A stretch of DNA of 36,497 nucleotides from positions 1 to 36,497 of the IMG/VR virus record IMGVR_UViG_3300032058_000003. One strand, 5' to 3'. The notes beneath the pieces were generated by a model, which worked only from the letters and a program-made list of their open reading frames with translations, was not told the origin of the DNA and did no database searches. This DNA is from a virus. Below are positions 1-5,932 of this stretch, piece by piece. The position numbers and the translations under genes were made by a program. The number at the start of each line of letters is the position of its first letter. Position 1 is the stretch's first letter.

Positions 1-130
1 GGCAGTACGTACTGGAGCAGACAATAGCGGCGCGCTAGTATTCGTTCCATACAACAACGGCATTCGTGCCGAGGCGATGCGTATATTGCCATCGGGCCGC
101 GTCGGCATCGGCACCACCTCGCCCGCCACA
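1..130. repeat. Left copy of terminal direct repeat
   Basis: Bases 1-130 match 36368-36497 except at base 11 (A here, G at 36378). The offset is 36367, so the circular or unit length is about 36,367 bp. The repeat lies inside the tail-fibre gene, and its single difference changes Thr to Ala in that protein. An assembly overlap of a circularly permuted genome is the simplest explanation; a short physical terminal repeat is possible. Confidence 0.9.
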
Positions 131-295
131 TCCGCGTTACTGGACCTGTCCAGCACCACCGGCGCGCTGCTCATACCGAGGATGACCACGACCCAACGCG
201 ACGCACTGACGGCAGTTAATGGTATGCTCATTTACAACACCACGACTAACAAGTTTCAGGGGAGGCAGAACGGTGCGTGGGTTGACCTTGCATAA
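2..295 (+). CDS. Tail fibre protein, C-terminal part (continues from 35781)
   Basis: The frame is open from base 2 and continues the gene that starts at 35781 and runs off the right end. Joined across the terminal repeat the protein is 293 residues. This part carries the sequence GIGTTSPAT followed by LLDLSSTTGALLIPRM and a closing NTTTNKFQG...AWVDLA. That arrangement is a common C-terminal tip of phage fibre and structural proteins, placed just before trimerisation or chaperone regions. The internal ATG at 77 is not a likely start, because the frame is open well upstream and no ribosome site precedes it. Role: distal fibre probably used for host contact. Identification as a fibre is good; the receptor is unknown. 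Confidence 0.85.
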   Translation, partial: AVRTGADNSGALVFVPYNNGIRAEAMRILPSGRVGIGTTSPATSALLDLSSTTGALLIPRMTTTQRDALTAVNGMLIYNTTTNKFQGRQNGAWVDLA

Positions 296-371
296 CGGGC
301 AGCCATGGACCACAAACTGAGCCACGCACCGCACCGCGGCGAGCGCCCACCACCGCGCCGCAAGCCGCCTA

Positions 372-440
372 ATGTACACCACCAACAACCGCTGGTACGT
401 GAACGTTGCTGGCACGTGGCGTTATGTAACGCTGACCTAA
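372..440 (+). CDS. Possible 22-residue fibre-tip-like mini ORF
   Basis: A short ORF follows the tail-fibre stop by 76 bases and ends one base before the ribosome site of the endolysin. Its translation, MYTTNNRWYVNVAGTWRYV plus a short tail, is rich in Asn, Trp and Tyr and resembles the end of fibre proteins; compare NTTTNKF...GAWVDL in the gene before it. No Shine-Dalgarno site precedes the ATG. The same frame is open upstream to a TGA at 318 without another start. It may be a remnant of a longer fibre tip reached by frameshift, or nothing. Bases 296-371 hold no other supportable feature. Confidence 0.25.
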   Translation: MYTTNNRWYVNVAGTWRYVTLT

Positions 441-456
441 GGAGGCATCAGGGTAG

Positions 457-2028
457 ATGGGATTCGATAAGCTGGGACTGCACATCATCGGAAACTGGCG
501 CGGCAGTCTGGGGCGGGCGCGGCTAGTGAAGTTGGTCGACGTCTCGGTCGAGTACGTCGCGCAGATCCGGGCAGAGCTGGGACCACAGGCACTCATCATT
601 GTGAGGTGGGTGCAGGGCTCGCAGCCGCTGGACAACCCTGCAGCGCGAGCACAGCAGTTTGTGGCCCGCTATCAGTCGGCCATGCTCGCCATGCGCCAGA
701 CGGCGGGGGCGAACATCGCCTTCGAGGGGTACAATGAAATCCCCGACGACCAGGCCGAGGCGTATGCCGCCTTTGAGGTGGAACGGCTGCGGCTGATGCA
801 TAGCCTCGGGCTGCGGAGCGTGGTCGGCAACTGGTCGGTGGGCACACCTGACATCCAGGTGTGGGCGAAGTATCAGCCGGTGCTCAATGCTATGGACTCC
901 CGCGACTTTGTAGGCCTGCATGAGTACTGGGTTGATACTGCCGACATCAGCAACCGCTGGCACTGTGGTCGCTGGCAGCTCGTACCGCAGCTCGCGGGCA
1001 AGCCCGTCGTCGTCACTGAATGCGGGCGCGACGTGGTAGAGGGACGCGGGCAGCCCGGATGGAAGCGCACTTGCGATCCGGCAACATTCCTGGCCGATCT
1101 GCGGACCTATAACACGCTACTAGAGCGGTTCCCGAATGTTCTTGGCGCGACCGTATTCAGCACGCCTGGGCCAGGGGGAGCGTGGTCCGACTTTGACCCC
1201 TCGCCGGTGTGGCCGTCCGTGGTCGCCTCGTACAGCAATCCGCAGACGTATCCAGGCGTCACGATACCCAAGCCCCCGACGAACAGCGCTAGGGGGCCCG
1301 ACCCGACCGTGCCCTACTGGCACTCAGACCGGCACGGCTACACCCCGGCGTGGGTGATTATCCACGACACCGAGGGGCCGGCGGAGGCGGCTCTGGCGTG
1401 GTGGAGCTCGGGCAGCAACCCGGGCAGGTCGAGCGCGCACTACCTGGTGCGCTCCAACGGCGAGGTGATATCCGTAGTGCCGGAGGTGCGTGCGGCGCAC
1501 CACGCCGGTGGCGGCAAGTGGCCGGGGATCCCCGCTGGGGCGATTGGCGGCACGAGCGTCATCAACCTGGTGTCCATCGGCGTTGAGCTAGAGTATCCCA
1601 AGGCGCCGGCCTCACCGCCATGGCCCGAGGTGCAGCTTGTGGCGGCGGCCAAGCTGGTCAGGGAGATAACCAGGCGGTATAGCATCCCCCGCGAGCGGGT
1701 GCTGCGACATGCAGATGTGGATCCTGGGAGGCGCAGTGACCCGCGTAATTTCGCATGGGATGACTTCTTGAACCGAGTTTTCGAGACGACACAGGAGGCA
1801 GACGTGGAGAGCGAAATCTTGAGAGCGGCTTGGGAAGCGATGAGAGTGCCGTACAATAGTCTGGCGGCGTTCCCCCGTGTTGCCAGGACGAATGATCTAG
1901 GTGCACCACTGCTGCCAGAGCAGGACGTCGTCATCGGCGGTGTGACGTACCGCTACCAGCCGTTCGCGCGAGGGGTTGTGTACGCCAAAGTCGGCGACTG
2001 GGGCAACTGCAAGATCATCAAGTGGTGA
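457..2028 (+). CDS. Endolysin: glycosidase-like domain plus amidase (PGRP/Amidase_2)
   Basis: A 523-residue lysis enzyme with a strong AAGGAGG site at 439-445. Residues 1-260 resemble a (beta/alpha)8 glycosidase of the GH-A type: Y-N-E at 92-94 supplies a possible acid/base Glu94, and V-T-E-C-G around Glu188 a possible nucleophile. After a Pro-rich linker (265-285), residues 295-440 form an N-acetylmuramoyl-L-alanine amidase. His303 in IIHDTEG, His418 and Asp428 in RHADVDPGRRSDP are the expected zinc ligands, and GVELEY is at 375-380. The last 80 residues are an unassigned C-terminal region, perhaps for wall binding. It is followed directly by two membrane-protein genes, which makes a lysis cassette. 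The amidase call is firm; the glycosidase call is by motif only. Confidence 0.85.
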   Translation: MGFDKLGLHIIGNWRGSLGRARLVKLVDVSVEYVAQIRAELGPQALIIVRWVQGSQPLDNPAARAQQFVARYQSAMLAMRQTAGANIAFEGYNEIPDDQAEAYAAFEVERLRLMHSLGLRSVVGNWSVGTPDIQVWAKYQPVLNAMDSRDFVGLHEYWVDTADISNRWHCGRWQLVPQLAGKPVVVTECGRDVVEGRGQPGWKRTCDPATFLADLRTYNTLLERFPNVLGATVFSTPGPGGAWSDFDPSPVWPSVVASYSNPQTYPGVTIPKPPTNSARGPDPTVPYWHSDRHGYTPAWVIIHDTEGPAEAALAWWSSGSNPGRSSAHYLVRSNGEVISVVPEVRAAHHAGGGKWPGIPAGAIGGTSVINLVSIGVELEYPKAPASPPWPEVQLVAAAKLVREITRRYSIPRERVLRHADVDPGRRSDPRNFAWDDFLNRVFETTQEADVESEILRAAWEAMRVPYNSLAAFPRVARTNDLGAPLLPEQDVVIGGVTYRYQPFARGVVYAKVGDWGNCKIIKW

Positions 2029-2030
2029 GC

Positions 2031-2288
2031 ATGGCCAAGATGGAAGACAGAAACGCCATCCTGGCGAAGATCGACGGCGCGCTCCAGGATGCTGATACGC
2101 CGCGCTGGGCTATCCCGGTGCTGCTGTGCATGCGCGACGATCACACCAAGTTGCATGCACATCTGGCCGCGCACAGAGACTGGTCGCAGCCGGTACGGCA
2201 GATCGTGGTGAGTGTGGTAACCGCGCTGGCGGTAGCGCTAGCGCTGTGGTTTGCGGCAGGCAGATTGCCGGCAGTGTTTGGCCCATAG
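2031..2288 (+). CDS. Small membrane protein of the lysis cassette
   Basis: An 85-residue protein with a charged, helical N-terminal half and one C-terminal hydrophobic segment (about IVVSVVTALAVALALWF). This suggests a single membrane pass with a cytoplasmic N-terminal domain. I chose ATG 2031; GTG 2022 and GTG 2025 overlap the endolysin stop, and ATG 2040 is another option, since no clear ribosome site separates them. It lies between the endolysin and a holin-like gene, so a holin-associated or antiholin role is likely by position. The family is not recognised. Confidence 0.65.
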   Translation: MAKMEDRNAILAKIDGALQDADTPRWAIPVLLCMRDDHTKLHAHLAAHRDWSQPVRQIVVSVVTALAVALALWFAAGRLPAVFGP

Positions 2289-2297
2289 GAGGGACAC

Positions 2298-2567
2298 ATG
2301 TTGGACTTTGTTGTTGCGGGTATCCCGGCTGGTGTAGTCGTCGTGGCGCTGGTCGAGGCGATCAAGCGCCTGCTCAAACTCGACGGCGACGTGGCCATCG
2401 CGGTCGCCCTGGTCGTCGGCGTCCTGGTGGCCGTCGGCGCGCACCTGGCCAGCATCTCGCCGGTTTTTAGCGAGTGGTGGCAAACCATCGTCGCTGGTCT
2501 GCTGCTTGGTCTGGCCGCCTGCGGGCTGTTCGATGCCGGGCAGGCGGTCAAAAGCAAGTTCCTGTAG
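2298..2567 (+). CDS. Putative holin
   Basis: An 89-residue protein with a strong AGGAGG site at 2287-2292. It has three predicted hydrophobic segments: about residues 3-20, 31-51 and 62-80. They are separated by a basic patch (AIKRLLKLDGD) and a short polar stretch, and the C-terminus is basic (KSKFL). Size, membrane topology and position right after the endolysin fit a class I-type holin that permeabilises the inner membrane to release the endolysin. A terminator follows, so this closes the late operon. No holin family can be named. Confidence 0.75.
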   Translation: MLDFVVAGIPAGVVVVALVEAIKRLLKLDGDVAIAVALVVGVLVAVGAHLASISPVFSEWWQTIVAGLLLGLAACGLFDAGQAVKSKFL

Positions 2568-2592
2568 CCTACAAGCCCCCTCCTCCCACGCG

Positions 2593-2626
2593 AAACCCCC
2601 GGGGCCACTCCCTCCCTGGGGGTTTT
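2593..2626 (+). terminator. Rho-independent terminator after the lysis genes
   Basis: AAACCCCC at 2593-2600 pairs with GGGGGTTT at 2618-2625, with a T tract at the end of the stem. It lies 26 bases after the holin stop and would end the late structural and lysis transcript. Confidence 0.75.
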
Positions 2627-2656
2627 GCGTCTTCCCGCGAAAAAAGTTGCATCCAC

Positions 2657-2678
2657 ATCGACCCGCTCGAGGGTACTG
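2657..2678. repeat. 22-bp intergenic repeat, copy 1
   Basis: A 22-base element beginning ATCGACCCGC and ending GAGGGTACTG. It occurs again at 3728-3749 with one difference (T/C at position 11). The core ACCCG-CTCGAG-GGT is nearly symmetrical, as for a protein binding site. Each copy lies just downstream of a hairpin and upstream of a gene. Confidence 0.6.
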
Positions 2679-2757
2679 AACGGCAGCGTAGCATGGTGGT
2701 GCGTAAAAATGATTCCTGCGCGCGGAAAAAAATAGGCATAAATGCCTACCAAAGGTC

Positions 2758-2786
2758 TTGACATCGTGTGCACTTTGGTGTACAAT
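2758..2786 (+). promoter_or_regulatory. Sigma70-type promoter with dyad in spacer
   Basis: TTGACA (2758-2763), 17-base spacer, TACAAT (2781-2786). The spacer and -10 hold an inverted repeat, TGTGCAC (2767-2773) and GTGTACA (2778-2784), with one mismatched pair. Its position suits an operator. It drives the gene at 2831. Confidence 0.85.
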
Positions 2787-2830
2787 ACGGTCACAATCGT
2801 GAATTGAAGAGTGGTCAGGGAGGCGACAAC

Positions 2831-3676
2831 ATGGCAACGATCAAGGATGTACGAGTCTGGTGGAACCCTGCTCGGACCGAATGCCGTGTGTATGTCCACA
2901 CGGCAGACGGTCGGGAGGGCGTCCGCTACCTCACCGATACGCGGTGGCACCGCCGCGGATCGGTAGAGGGCGACCTCACCGCAGAGGAGTGGCGGCAGGC
3001 CAGGGAGCTGGCCTGCCGTGGCAACCAATGGCATTTCTACGCAGCGCCCGCGCCCGCTGCGCCCGCCGCAGCGCCCGCGCCCGCTGCGCCCGCCGCAGCG
3101 CCCGCGCCCGCTGCGCCCGCTGCGCCCGCTGCGCCCGCGGGCAAGGCCGCATTCCCAAAGGCCAAGCGCGGCGGCTACTGCCCCCGCTGCGGGCACTGGG
3201 CCGCGCCGGGGAATGACTTGGTGCTAGAATATGACGCGGTAGAGGACCGCCAGGTCTACCGCGTCTACCACAGCGACCGCGGCGTCTGCGAAGCAAATAT
3301 TGCCGCGGACGCCGCGCGCCGCGCGCGGCGCTTGGCATTCGAGGAGCAGTTGGCGTCCTTCCGCGCGCGCTTTCAGGACGCCGAGTACCCGCCACAGGTC
3401 AGCGTCGATGAGATAGAGGCGGGCGAGACCGTATATGACACCTATTCGATTTATGGCTCCGGCTCTCGCATTGTAATTTGCGAGAGCTGGATTTGGTGGA
3501 TTGAACAGAACGGCATGGATGGCGATGACTGGGCGCGCAACAATTCTCGCCTCGGCATCGCCCGCCGTCTGCCCATCACCGATGAGCTAGTGGCGTCCGC
3601 CCGCGCCCTCGCCGCCGCCGCGGCGGCGTTCGAGGGCGAGACGGACCCGCGATTCATCCCATACGCGCTGCGCTAA
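2831..3676 (+). CDS. Hypothetical protein with Ala-Pro linker and zinc ribbon
   Basis: A 281-residue protein. The start at ATG 2831 is chosen because GGGAGG lies at 2818-2823 and the promoter at 2758-2786 would fall inside any longer version. Residues 1-70 form a small Trp-rich domain. Residues about 71-103 are an Ala-Pro linker encoded by a 27-bp repeat. CPRCGHWA follows and looks like a zinc-binding knuckle. The C-terminal half is charged, with an Ala run near the end. It stands alone between its own promoter and a strong hairpin, which is the layout of an accessory 'moron' gene. No family is recognised and the function is unknown. Confidence 0.75.
   Translation: MATIKDVRVWWNPARTECRVYVHTADGREGVRYLTDTRWHRRGSVEGDLTAEEWRQARELACRGNQWHFYAAPAPAAPAAAPAPAAPAAAPAPAAPAAPAAPAGKAAFPKAKRGGYCPRCGHWAAPGNDLVLEYDAVEDRQVYRVYHSDRGVCEANIAADAARRARRLAFEEQLASFRARFQDAEYPPQVSVDEIEAGETVYDTYSIYGSGSRIVICESWIWWIEQNGMDGDDWARNNSRLGIARRLPITDELVASARALAAAAAAFEGETDPRFIPYALR
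3041..3121. repeat. 27-bp tandem repeat (three copies) in coding sequence
   Basis: Three consecutive 27-bp units at 3041-3067, 3068-3094 and 3095-3121 (the last with one change), followed by 9-bp partial units. Each encodes AAPAPAAPA. Such a minisatellite can change length by slippage, so the linker of the 2831 protein is probably length-variable. Confidence 0.85.
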
Positions 3677-3687
3677 TCCAGTCCAGC

Positions 3688-3724
3688 GCTCCCCGCCCGC
3701 CGTCAGAATAGGCGGGCGGGGAGC
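3688..3724 (+). terminator. Strong GC hairpin after the 2831 gene
   Basis: A 14-bp perfect stem (GCTCCCCGCCCGCC with its complement) closes a 9-base loop 11 bases after the stop. There is no T tract, so it may be a non-canonical terminator or a 3'-end protecting structure. Confidence 0.6.
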
Positions 3725-3727
3725 CCT

Positions 3728-3749
3728 ATCGACCCGCCCGAGGGTACTG
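3728..3749. repeat. 22-bp intergenic repeat, copy 2
   Basis: The second copy of the element at 2657-2678 (21 of 22 bases identical). It lies between the 3688-3724 hairpin and the leader hairpin of the 3799 gene. Confidence 0.6.
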
Positions 3750-3750
3750 G

Positions 3751-3793
3751 CCACCAGCCCCGCGCTGGTGGGTCGTAGAAACAAAGAGGAGGA
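3751..3793 (+). promoter_or_regulatory. Leader hairpin, TCGTAGAA box and ribosome site
   Basis: CCACCAGC (3751-3758) pairs with GCTGGTGG (3764-3771). TCGTAGAA follows at 3773-3780, then GAGGAGG before ATG 3799. The box TCGTAGAA recurs at 4175-4182 and 5400-5407, also in leaders of this region, which suggests a shared 5' leader design. Confidence 0.5.
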
Positions 3794-3798
3794 TCATC

Positions 3799-4086
3799 AT
3801 GCAGTTAGCCTTTATTCTCGAGGAAAACGGAAACGTGAGTCTGGCCCGCGTCTTCCAGACTCCCAGGTGCACCGCCGTCGCCCTGACGAGCGACGGCCGG
3901 GTGCTCGAGGACGACAGGTTCTACATCCTGCCGTCCAACGACGACGAGCTTTTGGCTCGTCGTCTCGACATAATTGAGGCGGACGGGTTCCAAACGGAAA
4001 CCCTCCGCCGCCTCCGGGATGCGGTGGCGGAGCCAGCGTGGCTGCACCGATACCATATTGAGGTCGGTGCACACCTGGAAGATTAA
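3799..4086 (+). CDS. Hypothetical 95-residue protein
   Basis: The start at ATG 3799 is set by the GAGGAGG site a few bases upstream. The protein is acidic and without cysteines, membrane segments or a signal peptide. The first half is predicted as beta strands (QLAFILEENGNVSLARVF, then TAVALTSDGRVLEDDRFYIL), as in a small beta-sheet protein. The second half is helical. It is monocistronic by layout, with a hairpin in its leader and a 16-bp hairpin after its stop. The function is unknown; its neighbours are small regulatory-looking proteins. Confidence 0.7.
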   Translation: MQLAFILEENGNVSLARVFQTPRCTAVALTSDGRVLEDDRFYILPSNDDELLARRLDIIEADGFQTETLRRLRDAVAEPAWLHRYHIEVGAHLED

Positions 4087-4088
4087 CC

Positions 4089-4127
4089 AGATACGGCGCG
4101 GAGGCTGAACACCTCCGCGCCGTATCT
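4089..4127 (+). terminator. 16-bp perfect hairpin after the 3799 gene
   Basis: AGATACGGCGCGGAGG (4089-4104) pairs perfectly with 4112-4127 around a 7-base loop, three bases after the stop codon. No T tract follows. It is either a terminator of unusual type or an mRNA 3'-end stabiliser. Confidence 0.6.
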
Positions 4128-4138
4128 GCCGCTCCGCG

Positions 4139-4182
4139 GGCTAGCCCACGAAGCGGCTAGCCGCGTAGGGGAGCTCGTAGAA
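4139..4182 (+). promoter_or_regulatory. Leader with paired GGCTAGCC palindromes and TCGTAGAA box
   Basis: GGCTAGCC occurs at 4139-4146 and 4155-4162. Each is a palindrome and the two can pair with each other. TCGTAGAA follows at 4175-4182 and then AGAGGAG before ATG 4195. The order hairpin, box, ribosome site matches the leader of the 3799 gene. Confidence 0.45.
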
Positions 4183-4194
4183 GAGAGGAGAAAA

Positions 4195-4395
4195 ATGGCG
4201 AAATTCTATAACGGTTGGTGGCACTGCGAGTGCGGCACTGAGCTACCCGAGGCGCCCAGGACACGAGATGGGCGCGGGTTCGTGGAGTGCAGCGGTTGCG
4301 GGGCTTATTGGCTTTATGATTACTGGGTCCTAAACCGCTGGCCCGGTGATACTGGCACCGGCGGCCTGACGCCCCGGCTCATCCTGCGGCAATAA
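4195..4395 (+). CDS. Small zinc-ribbon protein
   Basis: A 66-residue protein with a strong GAGAGGAG site upstream. It contains W-H-C-E-C-G near residue 10 and C-S-G-C-G near residue 33. This C-x-C / C-x2-C pair is typical of a small zinc ribbon. The aromatic content is high (WWH, YWLYDYW). Zinc ribbons of this size in phages often bind nucleic acid or a host protein, but no family is recognised. A 14-bp hairpin follows 20 bases after the stop. Confidence 0.7.
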   Translation: MAKFYNGWWHCECGTELPEAPRTRDGRGFVECSGCGAYWLYDYWVLNRWPGDTGTGGLTPRLILRQ

Positions 4396-4414
4396 TAGAA
4401 GACCGTGCAGATCG

Positions 4415-4446
4415 GCGGCCCCCTGGGAACTGTCCCAGGGGGCCGC
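4415..4446 (+). terminator. 14-bp perfect hairpin after the 4195 gene
   Basis: GCGGCCCCCTGGGA (4415-4428) pairs perfectly with 4433-4446 around a 4-base loop. There is no T tract. This is the third gene in a row with such a 3' hairpin. Confidence 0.6.
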
Positions 4447-4521
4447 TGATGAGGTCGGCCGAGCATGGCGACACGAGGCGCTACTACTGCGCCCGAGCGC
4501 CATATTTGGCCATCGTGATCT

Positions 4522-4549
4522 GCCGCCAGCACACTTGCGCGCTGGCGGC
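4522..4549 (+). promoter_or_regulatory. Leader hairpin before the 4582 gene
   Basis: GCCGCCAGC (4522-4530) pairs with GCTGGCGGC (4541-4549). It resembles the CCACCAGC/GCTGGTGG hairpin before the 3799 gene. The sequence TTGTAAGAAATTGAGGAGG follows, with the ribosome site for ATG 4582. No promoter is visible in 4447-4521. Confidence 0.45.
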
Positions 4550-4581
4550 TAGCCCCTTGTAAGAAATTGAGGAGGTCGATC

Positions 4582-4914
4582 ATGGACATTTGCGATGCAC
4601 TGAAGCTCATTGCTACGCGTTCTGGCGCTGCGCAGCGCGACGCGATCAGGGCGCTGCGCAGTACCGGCCACGCACAGAAGATACGATTCAACCTCGTGGC
4701 CGAACATGCCCTGACCGACTATGCCGCCGCCTTCACGGCGGAGGAGCGCGACGCCATTCTCGCGCTCATCGACTGGCCCGAGGATGGGCCGCGCACCGAG
4801 CGGCTGAGCATTCGCCTCACGGAGGCGGAGAAGGCCACCATGCAGGCCCTCGCCGCCTCCGAGACGGGCGGCGACCTGTCCGAGTTGGTCCGCCGGCGCG
4901 TCCTCGGCTCATAG
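4582..4914 (+). CDS. Small protein with C-terminal ribbon-helix-helix-like segment
   Basis: A 110-residue protein. ATG 4582 is preferred over TTG 4567 because the GAGGAGG site at 4568-4574 lies properly before it. The C-terminal third (TERLSIRLTEAEKATMQALA then a helix ending LVRRRVLGS) has the strand-helix-helix pattern of RHH (CopG/Arc-like) DNA-binding domains. The N-terminal part is helical and of unknown role. It is probably a small transcription regulator of neighbouring phage genes; that role is inferred from the fold pattern only. Confidence 0.7.
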   Translation: MDICDALKLIATRSGAAQRDAIRALRSTGHAQKIRFNLVAEHALTDYAAAFTAEERDAILALIDWPEDGPRTERLSIRLTEAEKATMQALAASETGGDLSELVRRRVLGS

Positions 4915-4930
4915 TATGTGGGCGCGGAGA

Positions 4931-4957
4931 CCCCCGCCTTCAGAAGGGGGAGGAGCT
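4931..4957 (+). promoter_or_regulatory. Hairpin abutting the ribosome site of the 4958 gene
   Basis: CCC and CCTT (4933-4940, with one bulged base) pair with AAGG and GGG (4944-4950). The ribosome site GGGAGGAG starts inside the 3' arm. The structure could limit translation of the 4958 gene, or act as the 3' hairpin of the 4582 gene, or both. Confidence 0.45.
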
Positions 4958-5284
4958 ATGGACCAGCAGCAACTGATCGATAAGGCGCTCGATGACCTCT
5001 TCGGCGACCTCGCTGACGCCACGCTCTCACGTCAGCACGTTGAGCACGTGCTGCGGACCCTGGCCCAGCGGGTGGCGACCGATGCGGCCAACGCAGCGCT
5101 GATGAGTCTCCTCACGACGCAGGACATGGCGCATCGCCTGTTCGTAAGCGCGCGAAGGGTCCGCGCCCTGGCGAGAGCCAGAGGCGTGGGTCGGCAGGTG
5201 TCGCGCGGTACGTGGCTGTTTCGTCCAGAGGATGAGGAGCGTCTCCGACCTGGGCCGCCAGGTCGAAGACGCACGCGGTGGTAA
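4958..5284 (+). CDS. Excisionase/MerR-like helix-turn-helix protein
   Basis: A 108-residue protein with a GGAGGAG site directly upstream of ATG 4958. Residues about 48-98 (LLTTQDMAHRLFVSARRVRA, then arginine-rich sequence, then TWLFRPEDEERLRP) match the winged-helix DNA-binding pattern of small excisionase or MerR-type helix-turn-helix proteins. In that family the motif 'tt.e.A..l.vs...v..l' is followed by a Trp or arginine wing and 'fr.eD...l'. The N-terminal helices may dimerise. No integrase is visible, so a regulator is more likely than a true excisionase. Confidence 0.75.
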   Translation: MDQQQLIDKALDDLFGDLADATLSRQHVEHVLRTLAQRVATDAANAALMSLLTTQDMAHRLFVSARRVRALARARGVGRQVSRGTWLFRPEDEERLRPGPPGRRRTRW

Positions 5285-5294
5285 CCGAGACTGC

Positions 5295-5325
5295 CAGGGG
5301 CCGGCTGCTCTGAGGCTGGCCCCTG
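5295..5325 (+). terminator. GC hairpin after the 4958 gene
   Basis: CAGGGGCCGGC (5295-5305) pairs with GCTGGCCCCTG (5315-5325), 11 bp with one G-T pair. No T tract follows. The rest of 5326-5457 shows nothing clear apart from a TCGTAGAA box at 5400-5407. Confidence 0.55.
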
Positions 5326-5457
5326 CGGCGCCTCAAAGCCACCGATCCACGGGCCCACGTCTTTCCGTTTTGTCATACTCCCCCCCTACCCCCAGTAACT
5401 CGTAGAAACAGTATACAGCGTGGCGCAGAAATTCGCTAACGATTCCATCGAAAAATC

Positions 5458-5486
5458 TTGACATCTGCCACAGACTGTGGTATACT
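5458..5486 (+). promoter_or_regulatory. Early promoter with operator-like dyad
   Basis: TTGACA (5458-5463), 17-base spacer, TATACT (5481-5486). The spacer contains the perfect inverted repeat CCACA-GAC-TGTGG (5468-5480). It drives the recombination operon that begins at 5555. Like the 2758 promoter it starts TTGACATC and carries a dyad in the spacer, so the two may share a repressor. Confidence 0.88.
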
Positions 5487-5554
5487 TGAGCCATAGAAAA
5501 CGGCATGCTTAGACGGCCCTTTTTTCGGTCGCCAGAGCATAGAAAGAGCACGGA

Positions 5555-5803
5555 ATGACCATAGACAAAGAACAGGACATGACTCACATGACTCAGAGAG
5601 AGAAGACGTGCTTCACGGTCAACATTTCCATTCGCTACCGAGAGATGTTGACCAAACTAGCGGAAGTCAGCAGGCGGCCACGAGCAAACGTGCTGGAGGT
5701 ACTCATCGAGCAAGCAACCCGCCAGCCCTCGCTCGTTGGTATCCCGTCAATACCGGGCGTCGAGAGGCCAACGAGCGAGAACCCCACTGAGGACGCAGCA
5801 TGA
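5555..5803 (+). CDS. Ribbon-helix-helix DNA-binding protein
   Basis: An 82-residue protein, first in the operon downstream of the 5458 promoter. The core (CFTVNISIRYREMLTKLAEV, then SRRPRANVLEVLIEQA) is a clear RHH pattern: a strand, a helix, a turn with Ser-Arg-Arg-Pro, and a second helix. RHH proteins dimerise and insert the strand pair into the DNA major groove, usually at inverted repeats such as the dyad in the promoter just upstream. Autoregulation is therefore plausible. ATG 5555 has a weak ribosome site; in-frame ATGs at 5579 and 5588 are alternatives. Confidence 0.75.
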   Translation: MTIDKEQDMTHMTQREKTCFTVNISIRYREMLTKLAEVSRRPRANVLEVLIEQATRQPSLVGIPSIPGVERPTSENPTEDAA

Positions 5804-5839
5804 CCGATACGGCATACGGTGAGTTTGCAAGGAGGGGCT

Positions 5840-5932
5840 ATGGAGCGACCTGGTGATCGTGTGTGCGTGATAATCTGCCTGCTGGCCATGGCATACCTGC
5901 TCTGGCACATGATCCGAGCAGGATGGCTGTAG
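5840..5932 (+). CDS. 30-residue single-pass membrane peptide
   Basis: A very small gene with an excellent ribosome site (AAGGAGGGG at 5829-5837). The peptide has a charged N-terminus (MERPGDR) followed by one hydrophobic segment (VCVIICLLAMAYLLW) and a short basic tail, so it is a single-span inner-membrane peptide. Small membrane peptides at this place in phage early operons sometimes affect superinfection or host functions; none is recognised here. The strong ribosome site and compact operon spacing are the main support. Confidence 0.6.
   Translation: MERPGDRVCVIICLLAMAYLLWHMIRAGWL

Noticed and set aside
2768-2830. Upstream extension of the 2831 gene
   Set aside because: It would translate the -10 box of the promoter and lacks a ribosome site.
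4958-5284. Excisionase-like protein taken as evidence for lysogeny
   Set aside because: No integrase, attachment site or repressor is visible in the essentially complete genome; the domain is equally common in ordinary regulators.
5800-5856. 18-codon ORF overlapping the RHH stop (ATGA)
   Set aside because: Junction style fits, but the peptide has no pattern and overlaps the better-supported 5840 gene.
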